Source of the DNA: Irpex lacteus
Lineage: Eukaryota; Basidiomycota; Agaricomycetes; Polyporales; Irpicaceae
Direction: 5' to 3'
Assembly: GCA_001986395.2 (NCBI GenBank)
Contig: MQVO02000119.1
Location: 1 to 27,473, forward strand
DNA length: 27,473 bases
Part shown: positions 11,632-23,500 of the stretch, one piece after another
Numbering within the stretch: the stretch's first letter is position 1
How the letters are laid out: each line of letters starts with the position of its first letter
Notes under the pieces: model-generated
Told to the model about the DNA's origin: nothing
The model's input: the letters and a program-made list of their open reading frames with translations, nothing else
Database searches by the model: none
Program-made: the position numbers and the translations under genes

Positions 11632-13080
11632 ATCTGTCAGTCGTTGTATACGCATAAGTACTAGATAGTATCTACTGCTCCTATTGTTCAGTATTAACAC
11701 TAGCCAGTGTCCTCGTTATTTTCTGTGCGCAGCGCCTGCGTTGTTACTGAGCTCGTGGGCCTGTGCGCTCGGCATGTTCTTGTTAATAAAGTTAACTCTC
11801 CCCACGTCACCACCTTGCGCCCCTCTAAGTACTTACATCAGGCAAGTATCAGGAACATATACTATGCTGGCATATTACTGAGGGAAATTGAACGTATTCT
11901 TGTCGTGCCAGCGGGGCCCGACCGGAAGAACCCTGAGAGTCCGAGTTACTGGACTCGGAGTAAGTAACTGAGGTTCTTAAGATAACGGTATGTCCGAGTC
12001 ACTCTCAGGCTCGCGGGAGCCAGGCGGGGGAACGAGACGAATTTCTGAGATCTAACTCACGCCGGGCGGTGCTTGTAGGAATTATTTGTCAGCATGGCAC
12101 GCACACACCTGGTACATAGTAGTATAGTTAGTTATGACGCAGGTGTTTTTTTCTGCATCCGGAGTTCAATGTCTAACCACCGCTTAGCAACGATGTTAAC
12201 CGATGCCAGTGATTCATTCTGCATTGCCCTATACTAGTTTCCCTATCTATTTGTCTTGTAGTAGGTTCGACCATCAAGTATACCCGTACCACCAGCGTTC
12301 GATATTCAATTGGAATAGTACCATCAAAATGGAAGTCAAGAACTTATGCAGTACTCATACCTGCTCTCGCAAGCTTAAGGTGCATCTGCATCGTGATATT
12401 ATCATATATCAGCCCGAGCGGTCCTTCAATACAGGTCTCAATCTGTAAGTCCAGGAGCTTGAAATGTGGAGCTTCTTGAAGTCCTGCTGCCGTCGGATCT
12501 AGTCTCTATGAGGCAGAGTAAAGTAAACAAGTTCAACCTTCGGGGCTCGATCTGGTGTCTGACGTCGGATCCAAGAGTGGCGTCGATGTCGACGCCGCTC
12601 GTTAGCCGCTCAAATTTCGAAGTTAAATATCTAGCGCTCAGCACTTCAACGTTCAACTACTGCGTGGCCGCCTAAATGAGACGACTCGGATTGGACGAAT
12701 ACTTATCAGACAACGACTTCTCTTCTCCGTTATGGGCGGCGAAGTTACGGTAGTATCATTCTGATCTAGTATTGCATATAGGTTCGTGAGTTCGTAACCT
12801 TCTTGCCCATGCTGTCGCAAGATGATCACAGCTAACTCGACGGAACGTATTTCAGTGATTCTTGCCTGACTCGATTCTCCCCCCTTTTACTTCGCTGATG
12901 ACCGCCACATTTTGGACAGTTCTTCGAGTTCTCCGGCGATGCATCCCACTCTTGCGTTCCCCGGAACGAGCTTCCTTAGTTTGTGTGACATGTCAGCTGC
13001 GCTGTTCGCGGCTGACGCGTGGACCATCTCCATAAAGGTGGACGTGTTCATAACCTCTGCGATAGCCCGACAAGTCGACT
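11632..13080. other. 1.45-kb intergenic stretch upstream of the monooxygenase
   Basis: No convincing gene. Plus ORFs at 11684-11967, 12203-12675 and 12912-13097 have no recognisable motif and overlap one another in different frames. It holds the palindrome at 11932-12009 and presumably the monooxygenase promoter next to 13081. Confidence 0.4.
11932..12009. repeat. Nested imperfect inverted repeat
   Basis: CCTGAGAGT at 11932-11940 plus GACTCGG at 11952-11958 pair with CCGAGTC at 11994-12000 plus ACTCTCAGG at 12001-12009, giving a 16-bp stem with an 11-nt bulge on one side. Inside the bulge side, CCGAGT (11941-11946) can instead pair with ACTCGG (11953-11958). It lies 300 bp past the F-box stop. 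It could be a remnant of a small inverted-repeat element or a structured 3' region. Confidence 0.7.
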
Positions 13081-15608
13081 ATGTCTACCTCCTCTGATAT
13101 CGTCGATACGTACAAGTCTAGTCAAGTTTTCTCCCTCCTCGATGAACCCATCGATCTCAACCGCCCTTTAAAGGTCGCCATCAGTATGTCTTCTTGACTA
13201 TCATTACCGAGAGAAACACGTTTTCTTATGCACTGTTCTAGTTGGAGGAGGATATTCTGGGATATGCGCTGCATACAAGCTCTCTACCAAGCTCACGAAT
13301 GTAGATGTTGTGCTCTATGACAAAAACCCTGACTTCGGGGGAACCTGGTCTGTATTTGCTATGCGATGTGTCCGTACTTTCTCACAGTTCGTCCCACAGG
13401 ATCGAGAACACATACCCAGGAGTTAGCTGTGATATGTGAGTACTCTCAGCACAATGCCGAGTCGTATAGACGAAGTTGTAACGTCTTTATCGTAGCCCGG
13501 CGCATGCCTACCAATACTCATTCGCACCGAATGTGAGTCCTGCCCTGATCGATTCTGTTTGTAGCCTCACACATTCATTTGTGAAGCCCGGTTGGTCGAA
13601 GTTTTACTGCGAGGGGCCGGAATTGCTGCAATATCTGCAAAACTGTGCTGACAAGTTAGGCGTCCGCCCTCTTGCTAAGGTGACATCCTCTATCTATGAA
13701 CCGTACCCAGCGTTGATGACTTTGAATTGAATTAGTTTGGACATGAAATCCTTAAAGCCGTATGGGACGAGGAGCAAGGCCGTTGGAAGCTAGACATTCG
13801 CGAACACGCCCGCAACACCGAGTTCGTTGACACGGTTGATGTTGTGCTGACAGCTACAGGATTTTTGAATAATTGGAAGTGGCCGGATATTGCCGGGCTC
13901 GATACCTTCAAGGGGCAAGTGTACGTATAGCTTGCTACTCCATAATCATTTTGCGTTTATATTGATATTACTGCCTAGTGTTCATACAGCTCATTGGACT
14001 CTTGAGCCCTTGAGCGATCCGGTCTGGAAAACTCGTAAGGTTGCAGTTATTGGTTGTGTATGTATCTCTTTTGTCGTCAACTCCTCTATACAAAACTGAA
14101 AACTTCACTGTACAGGGATCTGTACGTCCGTATCCTAAACTGAAGTGGGGCAACACTTAATGATATCCTCATCTAGAGCGGAACACAAGTTGTCCCTGAG
14201 CTTCAACCATATGTGGAACACTTGGATAACTACGTTCGAGGAAGGACGTGGATTTCTCAGCCATTTGCTCTAGGAGTTTTGCAGAAGTATCCCGACTGGG
14301 AAAGTGGAAATCGTAAGCTTCGCAGTACATTCCGCTGTACTTCACTCATTCTACATGTTCCAGATGTCTTTACCGACGACGAAAAACGCACATTTAGAGA
14401 ACAGCCCGAGGTTTACAAAGAGATGCTCATGCATCTCGAAGACTTCAATCACAGCGTTCATTCTGCGACACATGTGGGAACTAAAATGCAGAACTTCCTT
14501 CGGTCTGTATACGAGGGGAAGATGCGTGAGAAGCTTGCTAACAGGCCCGATATCGCCGAAACTTTGATCGTAAGTCACTCCTTTTGGTGTAGTACCTAAC
14601 GCAGAACTCATTCTGTAATAGCCTGATTTCCCTCTCATCTGCCGGCGCATGACTCCTGGTGTGGGATACTTAGAGGCATTGGTAGGCTCTCTACTTACTG
14701 TTGTGCGCATCGATTTCTAACCAAGGACATACTATGGAAGTGTGCTGAAAACGTATGTAACCCTCTTTTTACTCCCCAGATGGTGTTATTGAGTAGTAAG
14801 TTGTAGGTGACTTTTATCCCTAAACCGATCGCGCGGGTTACGTCCGACGGGATTGAGACAGCCGACGGAAATCATCGCCCCTATGATGTTATCATCACAG
14901 CGACGGGTTTCGACACGACATACATTCCTCGGTTCCCAGTAATCGGCCAGCATGACGAAGATCTTAGGGTGAAGTGGAAGGAACACCCGGTAACCTATAT
15001 TGGTCTGTGTCAAGACAGCTTCCCCAACTGGTAAAGTAGTTCTATCGCTCTCATATCCGCGTATTACTGAACATCGCCTAGGTTCCAGATATCCGGACCC
15101 AACAGCGGCGTCGCTACTGGTTCTTTGATCATGACTATTGAGGCTCAGAGTGACTACGTCGTCTCATGCGTCCGGAAACTTCAACGTGAACGTATCAAGT
15201 ACATGGTTCCAAAACAAAAGGCCGTGAACGATTTTCAGGCTTATCTCGACTCGTATTTCCCGAAGACCGTATGGGCACGAAAAGTGAGCTTTCTCTTGCA
15301 GCCATTCTCAACTATTATAACTTGTTAATCCTCCATTGCAGTGCCGAACATGGTACAAAGCTGGTCGGGAGGACGGAAAAGTGACTGCACTGTGGCCAGG
15401 TAATAGTTATGCATACTCTCCGCGAGATGCTGAATTGACGGATATGTTAGGCTCGTCTCTTCATCAGTACCAGGCTTTACAGCAGCCTCGCTTTGAAGAC
15501 TACGATTATAAGTATCTCTATGGGGATGGCGACCCGGCTCACGTCAATGGGCTTTACTGGCTTGGAAATGGTTTCTCACTCGCCGAGCAAGAGAATTACG
15601 ATTCCTGA
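13081..15608 (+). CDS. Baeyer-Villiger-type flavin-containing monooxygenase
   Basis: FAD- and NADPH-dependent oxygenase; such enzymes insert oxygen next to a carbonyl or oxidise heteroatoms. Fifteen exons give an unbroken 1767-nt frame (588 aa): 13081-13183, 13242-13347, 13400-13435, 13496-13532, 13587-13679, 13736-13920, 13979-14057, 14116-14121, 14177-14312, 14364-14569, 14622-14681, 14726-14752, 14807-15030, 15082-15283, 15342-15608. FAD site GGGYSG at residues 36-41. The Baeyer-Villiger fingerprint FxGxxxHxxxW is present at F183, G185, H189, W193, with Thr where Pro or Asp is usual. Second Rossmann motif GCGSSG at 212-217. The C-terminal ATGF and FPNWF..SGPNSG segments are typical of the group. 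Length is normal. It could tailor a polyketide, but its distance from the PKS makes that a guess. Substrate unknown. Confidence 0.92.
14116..14121 (+). other. Predicted 6-nt microexon in the monooxygenase
   Basis: The preceding exon ends TGT at 14057. GTATGT..TGTACAG (14058-14115) and GTACGT..ATCTAG (14122-14176) flank the six bases GGATCT, which encode Gly-Ser. Including them restores the conserved GCGSSG nucleotide-binding motif; skipping them leaves a frame-preserving protein without the second glycine. The inference rests on motif conservation and good splice signals on both sides. Confidence 0.75.
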
Positions 15609-15802
15609 GGGACGAAGAATCGTTTCAGTGCGCGCCAGCGCATTGTGCGCTTCGCGAGATGCAACGCGATGCGTCCCCTATGCGTGGGAATATTCCTCTC
15701 AATACAAACTTTGTTTTCCCGTTCGACGTTTCTTATCGTCTCTTTCACACCTTTGTTACCTGCTGTTCATACTGTTACCCTTTATCTTGTTCATTCGTCC
15801 TC

Positions 15803-17082
15803 ATGTCTGATCCTCTATCAATTGTCTCTGTCACATCTATTGATCCTATTGCATGGCACATTCTCTCTTGTCTTTGTGTGCCAGACTTTTACAGTGTTTC
15901 TCGTGTCAACCGCCATTTTTATTACCTAGCTCATGGTTGCGTTCCCCGTCGGTTTCGCATTAACAATCGCCTCGAGTATTTTTTTGACGATCCCATAAGC
16001 TTCCGCATTCTGCAGTCGCAAACCGGGGCTGTCATTTCTGGTTCATTTGCACTTCAGTTTTTCACTTTAGAACATTGGCCCAACTCCGACTTGGATTTGT
16101 ACGTCTCTGTGGACGGAGGGGAGGCTGTTGGCCTTTGGTTGCAGGTCCACGGCTACCAGTTTGCCCCTCAAGGGCCACGTCTCGATCCTACGACTGGCCA
16201 CGTTGCTGTCCCCGGTCAGCCCTTGGACTTTATCACCGCCATCCGCACGCGGGCAAGTGCACATTTACCGGATAACTTCTACGTTCACGGAGTGGTGGGA
16301 GTGTTTGATTTTTTACGGGAGGTGCAGGGTACGATTCGAAAGGTTCAGTTGATTGCGGTGTATCGTTCACCGGTTGAAACTGTCCTTAACTTTCACTCCA
16401 GTGCGTTACAGGTGGATGCTGGTTGGTGCTTTACTGATTTATTGCTTTTCAAGCCTGCGTGATGAACTTCGTCACATTCGAGAAGGCGTATTGTCTCTAT
16501 CCAAAAGCTACTCTCGACCGGTTCTTCAATCTTATTCTCAAGCCCGAGACCCCGACCCTATACACCGCTATACGCAAGTACGCACGTCGGGGCTGGGTTC
16601 CCTTTCGGCTGCTTTCGGAGACCCTGGGTGTTGTATTCCGAGATCGCGATATACGTTGGGTGGAGGACAAACACAGCCTCGTCGTTCCTTTGCCAAAACT
16701 CCCTGACGTCAATGTCTGGCCCCCTTACCACTCGCCGCTGTCGATTACGACCTGGTCTGTATCGCTACTTCCATTCGTACATCATCGAGTCAACCTTCTC
16801 GTACTCTACAAGGATCCTGCTATCTACCCATTGGCTGCCGCTGCAAATATCGTCAGTATCAAGTTGGACCGGTTTTGTCTCGAACTTTGGGACGTCGATG
16901 AGTTTGACGGTGGTCAACGTACACTGGCAGGAAACGACAAGTGAGTGTTCCTATGGTTGGCGGCAGTGTCAACTTCGTTGTCTTACTCGTCGTTAAGCAA
17001 TACGCAGTTGCTTGTCAAGAAAACGTTGGAGTGGTTGCGGACGGATCCTTTCAGTCATCCCCTTCGTATCATGGTTGTATAG
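15803..17082 (+). CDS. F-box-like protein with nucleotidyltransferase-like signature
   Basis: Exons 15803-16400, 16454-16940 and 16998-17082 join in frame (1170 nt, 389 aa); introns are 53 and 57 nt. The ATG at 15803 is preferred because the upstream extension to 15659 looks like leader sequence. Residues about 15-45 (DPIAWHILSCLCVPDFYSVS) resemble an F-box helix set. Residues 77-100 contain ISGSFALQFF followed by SDLDLYV, i.e. the GS...DxD pattern of the polymerase-beta nucleotidyltransferase fold. The rest has no recognised domain. It starts 194 bp after the monooxygenase stop on the same strand and is convergent with the 621-aa gene, 72 bp apart. Function unknown; a catalytic role would need a third acidic residue that I did not identify. 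Confidence 0.75.
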
Positions 17083-17154
17083 CGTGTAAGCGACTGCTAA
17101 TGAGAGTTACGATTGGAAGCCGTGCGACACATTTAATGTACATGTTGTGCGTAA

Positions 17155-19197
17155 CTACGGAGACGAGACGGCTGGAAGTTGACGAGGAAGTACAGGCGCG
17201 CGACCGGAATGTCTGATGAATGATTGAAGGTAAAAAAAGACGACCGACTCTTCGAGCATGTCGAGGTTCTGCGCCTCCCCGCTCTCGTAAGTGTATAGCG
17301 GCGTTTGAAGCTCGGCGGGGAAGTTGGGCCAGTCTTGCATGAGTCGACGTAAAGCTTCAAGACGATGTAGTCGGTTTGCAGTCGCCTCCGAACCTAGATA
17401 CTGGCCGTCGGGGGGTGGGTTCATCGCATCCAAGACGTGATCGTTGAAGAACGTTTTTCGTAGCATCTCGTTTCTGCGTACCTCGATGTCGTAGGCTTCG
17501 TGTCCTTCGCGTCTGACGATAATTCTGTCCATGGCCGTGAGATCCAGGTGGAAATTAAGCTCGCAGAGCTCCCAGGTCACCTCGTTGCATAACTGGACTG
17601 TAACTTCCGCTTCGGTGATCGTCTTGTCGCGCCAGACGGCATCAATTGTCTTGAGCTCGGTACAGGTCAGTCCTGATTTGCTCTCGAGGTGCTCTAGTAC
17701 TTTGTTGTCTTTACTAGAGTGCGCCGTCGCTCCGTACGAAAGGTAGGTTCGCCAGTTGTGGCCAGAGAACTGCTTTCGACGAGAGTTGTCTTGTGACATG
17801 GACAACCAGTGCGTACGCATCTTAAGCCAGTTGACCACGTATTTCGCTCGTATTTCTTCTTTGGCGGGGGAGACGAGGAGGTTTGCGTCGGGAAGGTAAT
17901 AGCCCCATGGCAGCTTGGATTTGTTGCTCGGTTTCGACGTGTGCATCAGTTGTATCTTCCAGAGCGCGCATGCGCCAGGAACGCATTCGTGATCTACCTG
18001 TATAAATTTATTCCTTCCATCTCGTGGCTTAGCTTGCTTATTGTCTGATAGACACGTTAGGTCAGTGTAACGTCCCACGTGCGATGAACTTACAAGGTTG
18101 TACTCGGTTTGTACCGACCTTCTCCGACCGAAGAGCTCCCGGCGAGTTGCTAATTTGCTCCGATCGTTGTTGGGAGCTGCTCGTCGATGACGATGTACGG
18201 ACCCCGCATTCGGCTTCGCCGAAGTCCTCCGGGAGTGGTACGGCTTCGATGTCAGCGTATACATGACCCTTGCGATAGATCGTTTCCAGTTGTCTGAGAC
18301 CTGGAGTTCCGGTGTAGATGACGTCGTTGGGCTTGTGTTCGGCAGTTGGTATGTTCACGGCGGGCGTGATATCGACGATGTTGATGACATATCGGCAGGA
18401 CTTGACGAAGGTGCTCACTTGACGCATGTACCACACAGGTATCCCGACGTGTGCTAGCTTCGCGGCCACGGATCCGTCGGTCGTGAAACATCCAATGAGA
18501 TCCTTGGGCACAGCGGCAGGATGGACTGAAAATTCGCTGAAGCAATCGTGCCAGAAGAGCCACGCGAGAGACATGCAGTAGTGGCGTTCCACGCACGTTA
18601 ACTGCTTGAGAAGATCGCGTCGGGTTGCCGGATGCGAGAGACGTTCGCACGCGTGTCTGGCTCCGACGATTAACCACCGAAGTTGCTGCGAGTGTTCGTG
18701 GTTGGCCTCGTACTCCACTAACTCACCGAACAAATATTCGACGGCCTCTTCGATAGCCGTTACTCGCGCGGGGGGCGAGGACACATAGCTGTGCGACGCC
18801 GGCGGGTGTAACGGGAATGTAGTCGCCGTCGTCTGGTATGAGCCACAGCTCGGGACGTCGAATTGGGTGGGAAGGTCGTGGGACGCATGATAAGTAACAT
18901 ACGAGGGGGCTGTCACAGAATATTTGTGGGTGATGCAAAGGATCTTCCTTGCCGTATTTCCCGTCGACTTTCATGGACACTGACATACGACTGGAGGGCG
19001 GTTCGGGGATAAAGGTCGAATTTGGCGAGGTAATGATGTACTTGTCGCCATACGCCGTGGCTGCTACCAGTGCGTCGCTCCACTTCACTGTTCGTTTTAC
19101 GTTGAGTTAATGATTGAACATAGCACTGCTCTATTAGTTACGTACACGAACTTGCGTCCACCTCTGTACCTTTTCTAACCTGTTCGATGCACTCCAT
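17155..19197 (-). CDS. Large orphan protein (621 aa), intact, agaricomycete-style family
   Basis: Four exons, 19197-19146, 19087-18903, 18832-18094 and 18044-17155, give a continuous 1866-nt frame. Donors are GTACGT, GTATGT and GTAAGT, all phase-consistent. The middle contains a tryptophan- and cysteine-rich stretch (SLAWLFWHDCF) followed by GCFTTDGSVAAKL and GIPVWYMR. The C-terminal third has WELCELNFHLDLTAMDR and an Arg/Leu-rich helix. No signal peptide or membrane helix was seen. I do not recognise a catalytic motif. It reads like the lineage-specific hypothetical proteins common in agaricomycete genomes. It is the left outer member of the orphan block. Confidence 0.75.
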
Positions 19198-19287
19198 AGT
19201 CGTGCTTTGTGCTTGTACGATTAGTTACCGTCTCTGCTATGTACGCGACGTACTCACGATATGTCTCGGTTACTTAATAGCTGTGAG

Positions 19288-19317
19288 TTTGAAGAGAGTC
19301 GTTTTGAAGAGAGTCGT
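19288..19317. repeat. Exact 15-bp tandem duplication
   Basis: TTTGAAGAGAGTCGT occurs twice head to tail, 19288-19302 and 19303-19317, about 90 bp upstream of the start of the 621-aa gene. Confidence 0.9.
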
Positions 19318-19583
19318 GATCGATGAGGTTTTGCCGTACCGCAGTTGTTGTGTGACGCAGGTCGAGATAAATACGTTGCCGTGAGTATCGTAGATTGCAA
19401 GGGCGGAAGCTTGCGTGATGTTTAAGAGGTAGTGTGCGATGATATGATGGCGAGTCTGCTTGCAGTCTGGGGGTGCTACGGTCGCAGTTCCTGGGTGTCA
19501 TCGAACAAGCTGGGCGTGTATATTTGCGCACCTGGATCCTCAGTGCAAACACTACGGTTAACCCTCTCCTCTGCTGCGCTCTG

Positions 19584-19983
19584 CTACTTCGTAAGCCTCT
19601 TCGACAGGCACGTTCCGGTGCGTCCGGCAATCAAACGGTCAATGGTAGACGGTTTGAGAGTCTTGGAGATGCAGGCCAACAGAGGCGTGCAGTCGTGTGT
19701 TTTCTTGGACAATTCTGTACCTAGGCATTCCCACATAAGTCAGACACTTGTCGTATCGGTACGTTCGCAGGTACTCACTTTCAGAGCTGCTAACGATCCG
19801 GTCTTGTCGAGTTGCTAGGAAAGAAGGTGGCAAGAAGACGAAACTTGCAGCGTATGATGATAGACAGGAGAAAAGATGGCTGTTCGAACGAGCGCCCGTA
19901 TCGTCGGATGCATAGATCGGCGCTTCGTACTCAGCTCTTTCCAGTTCGTCGAACCCACATGTGAGTTTCCCGTCTCCTGCCAT
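19584..19983 (-). CDS. Possible small two-exon protein (113 aa), unknown
   Basis: ATG at 19983; exon 1 runs to 19779 and exon 2 from 19720 to a TAG at 19584. The intron (GTGAGT, CTGACTT branch-like box, GCCTAG) is phase 1, and the joined frame is 342 nt. The product starts with an acidic segment, has a Ser/Phe-rich middle and ends in a basic Lys/Thr-rich stretch. No domain recognised. It lies between the 621-aa gene and the 20.5-kb gene. It may be an additional member of the block or upstream exons of an unrecognised transcript. Confidence 0.35.
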
Positions 19984-20526
19984 TCGTTCACTTGGTCGTC
20001 GTTCTGACAACTTGCCCGCCTTAGTTATTGGCTGTACTCCTTTATCCTTACTATGCGCGCCTCTGTTGGCCCGTCTCCTCAAGTCCCATCGAGCCGTCTG
20101 TCGTGACCGCTGATGGTGTTCGAAGTCGCCGTTGCCACTTATTGACGAAGTAAGCGTGAAGGTATGCGTGCACTACCTTTTGTGTCGTGGCTGAAGCTTG
20201 TACTCATCTTGTGACTGCACCTGTGGCAGACCTCGAGGCCATCAAGCTGCTGCAACCTCTGGAGTGGTCGATATGACGTGTCGCTTGGTCTGTCGAGCCC
20301 CGGAACGTCTGTTTACGAAGGCATAGGGTTTATTCGGGGTATTGGGCCCTTTTCATATTGGTGCGTGCCGCGTCTTATCAAGACTATCGAGATTGACCGA
20401 CGTTGTGCATAATCATATATCAATTCCGTCGGGGTGGGGGCGGTCAATGGTCATGCGCCCTCTTAAGTTTTCAAGACCTATCATTGGCCGTTATAGCATT
20501 CCGTATCGTCAACGTTTTCCTTCCCG
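19984..20526. other. 540-bp stretch without a supported gene
   Basis: Lies between the small minus-strand gene and the plus-strand orphan gene starting at 20527. Probably promoter and 5' leader sequence for one or both. No repeat or RNA gene recognised. Confidence 0.35.
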
Positions 20527-23500
20527 ATGTCGCGCCCCGTCGGAACATATGTTTCGATCGACAAGCTTTTGTTCATTCGATCGTACCCCCGTTTCTATTG
20601 GACGCGGTGCATTGCGTGCGATGGTTTGAGGACGGCACCAGGCACAACAGGTCCTCCCTTCGTGGATGGCGATTCGTATGCCTTGTCCGAGGCGGATGAC
20701 TTAAATACCGCCCGCCCCTGGCGTGAGTTTCCGTATTCTCTACGCACTCCTCCTCTCCTGCATTCTCTTGACGCGTCATGCCACCCAGGGTTCGTAACCA
20801 TTTCCACCATCCGTCGTCGATTTCGCACCCGTCCTTTGCATCATACCTCATACTTGGCCGGTCATAGTGCGCCTCTATTGGCCCACTTCATCAAGCACAT
20901 GTCAGACGTCTCTGTTGACCTCTGCCTGTTATCGTTGTCCTACCGGTCACACCTATCACCATAGGTAAGTTCGATACATCGATATGGACGCGATTGGGTA
21001 TTGGTAATCATGCTTAATCAAAATCATGGACAGGCGCCGTCTATATCGGCGCCTGTCCATGATTCCCTCAAATCTTGATTACCATTCCTGTCTATCGTTC
21101 GTCTCCCGTCCCGTCTTGTATGGTCCGTTCAGAGATAACCTACTGATCCGTGTTTCTACAGGTTTTTTTATGTTTTCTTTTTTCTATGGCATCGGTCTTC
21201 GGTCTCGATTTTGCGCGGTATTATACTAACCAAGTTACTTAGATCGAATTGCCAGAGGCGTACCCTGCTGTTGTACCGGCAGATTCACCGGTCCTTAAAG
21301 ACCTTTATGCTGTTCCCATCGCGGACAGGCCTCTGTTGCTTCCAACTATCTATGAGTATCGCCCTGAACACCCTTACCATCGTCTCCGTCCGAAGGACCG
21401 CAAGACTTACGTTTTATCTCGTCGACCCCACACCGAAGGGCAAGGCCTTATACTCGGGCATCGCAGACGCCATGAAAGTGCCTGCAGGCCCTATTGCCGG
21501 TACGTATAATACGTGTGTGGCCTCGGTACTGGCTAATTTTGTATACAGGCCTGAAGGGTCTGCTACAGATCTTGCCCGGGGACACTGTGTTCGCTCGCAG
21601 CATCTATGCGGCCGGAGATCCACTTGAAGACTCTCTACAGATACTCGGCGGCGTTAGGTACGTTTCTATTTGCACGTTTCACATCGGCGCTTTAATCGGG
21701 TATGTGCAGGCTGGCCAAAGAGGCGGTCGTTTATATGGACGCCCTCAAAGCAGCTGGTTACTCCGCAGACGACGTCATTAGCATGGTCTCTGAGGTCAAA
21801 CGAGTCCGTGAGGCCATGCTCGGCTCTCGTGCGGATCGTCAGCTCAACAGCGGACGTGCAGACTTCGAACGCCATAGTCGCGCCCGTCCACTGAAGAACG
21901 CCCCGCGGTGCTATGGACTGAATAATATGGTGCAGCAGCCCCGCCGGGTGGAAAGTACACCTGCGACCTTGAAGACGTTTGACGACGAGCATGACGAGTA
22001 CCAGGAGCGTACCCACGAGTTTCTCTGCGTACGTGTGCATCTAGTTCGGGCGAATCTCATTATACTTAGTCTATTGATCTCCCTAGGCGACCACAAAGTT
22101 CGCAAGCGTTGCATGGAGGTTGCAAGGCCCTGCGGATCTTGTGCAGGCGAGTGAAGACTACGCGGAACAGGTCAATACGCCGAGGTTGGGAGACGACAGT
22201 AATCACTTTTGGGGTCCGCAGCAACTTAATTGTGCATCGGCGCAAAAGATGAACGCGGGTATGTCGCTGTCTATCGGTCGTCTATTTCATCTCATCGGCT
22301 TCGAACAGAGTACAAACTCGACTCGGAGATGGGACCATTCGGTGGAGAACACGAAGATGATAATGACTTCACCTCTGGCCATTCTAACGCTTTTGGCCTT
22401 TCTGATCTCCCGGAGGAAGGCGGTTGCGAGCCTGGTCGCTTGCACTTTGTGGGTATCGGTGTTTGGTGGGAGCTCGAGTATCTCTCGCAACTCTTCTTCT
22501 CTGGGTTGCTACGTCACGGCGGGACCGCTCCTTTGGTGCCACCTGACTGGGACCTCGCCGGGTGGGAAATTCGCATGTTACTGATTAGCTATCCGTCCAC
22601 AGCCTCTATGACCGGAGAAGCCAAGCATCCGCTCGCATCCATTCCCTACGAAACGCAGCCCTTCCATATAACCCCCGAGATGACAGGAGCACCTGCGTGG
22701 CCCGGTAACGGTGGACTTTGGACAAATTACTGCACGTACGCTCAGGATGCTTGGGTCGGCATGACACCTCGTGCGCACCTGAATTACCTAGCCCGCTCAT
22801 TGTACCAGTATTCCCATTGGGTTATGCAACAAGTTCCGGCGTATTACGGCGTTGAGATCGACGCGGACGCGTTCCTTGACGCTTTCAGTCTGGTGCTTGC
22901 TGGTGAACGTGTGCATGCGGATCCGTGGCCTTTTGCGCCGAACAAAGATGTCCGACGTCCGTTCTCGGATAGACACAAGAAAGTACAGGACGAATTACTT
23001 ATTAAGCAATACAATCGTCTTATGCAGGGTATTCCGTTGGTTCAACGGAACGTGTACTCCGGCTGGGATGTGACCAGGCGAGACTTTGGTTTTCGCCCGG
23101 ACAGTACGTACCTCATCGAGTATGCTTCAGATCGCTTACAAATTGTGGTGCCTTTTCATAGAACGAAGTGCTGCCTCAAAGGGTAAACGTAGGGTTGATG
23201 TGGTCGACGGCGATGAAAGCGTCACGGCTAAGCGTAAGTGTCGTGTTTATTATATTTCACCAAGTGTCGCTAATATTATACAGGTATACGCACCAACGAG
23301 TTACTGGTGTCGCATGTTCATTCGCAACTCGCACGAGATTTCCCCATGGCGAACCAACAGCTCACTTACTTGTCGTCCTTTCCTGCCATGTTGCCCACAG
23401 GCTCTCAGCCGCCTTGTGACACCCGAAGGTCTGAGCGCCTTAGGAGTATACTCGTCGACTTTGACGACGACGACGTACAGGAGGGGCGAAGCCCTTCCCA

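Noticed and set aside
12912..13097. Small ORFs on both strands just before the monooxygenase
   Set aside because: No motif, overlap the promoter region, and end inside the monooxygenase start region.
17531..18457. Plus-strand ORFs antisense to the 621-aa gene
   Set aside because: Shadow frames; the minus-strand model is continuous over four exons.
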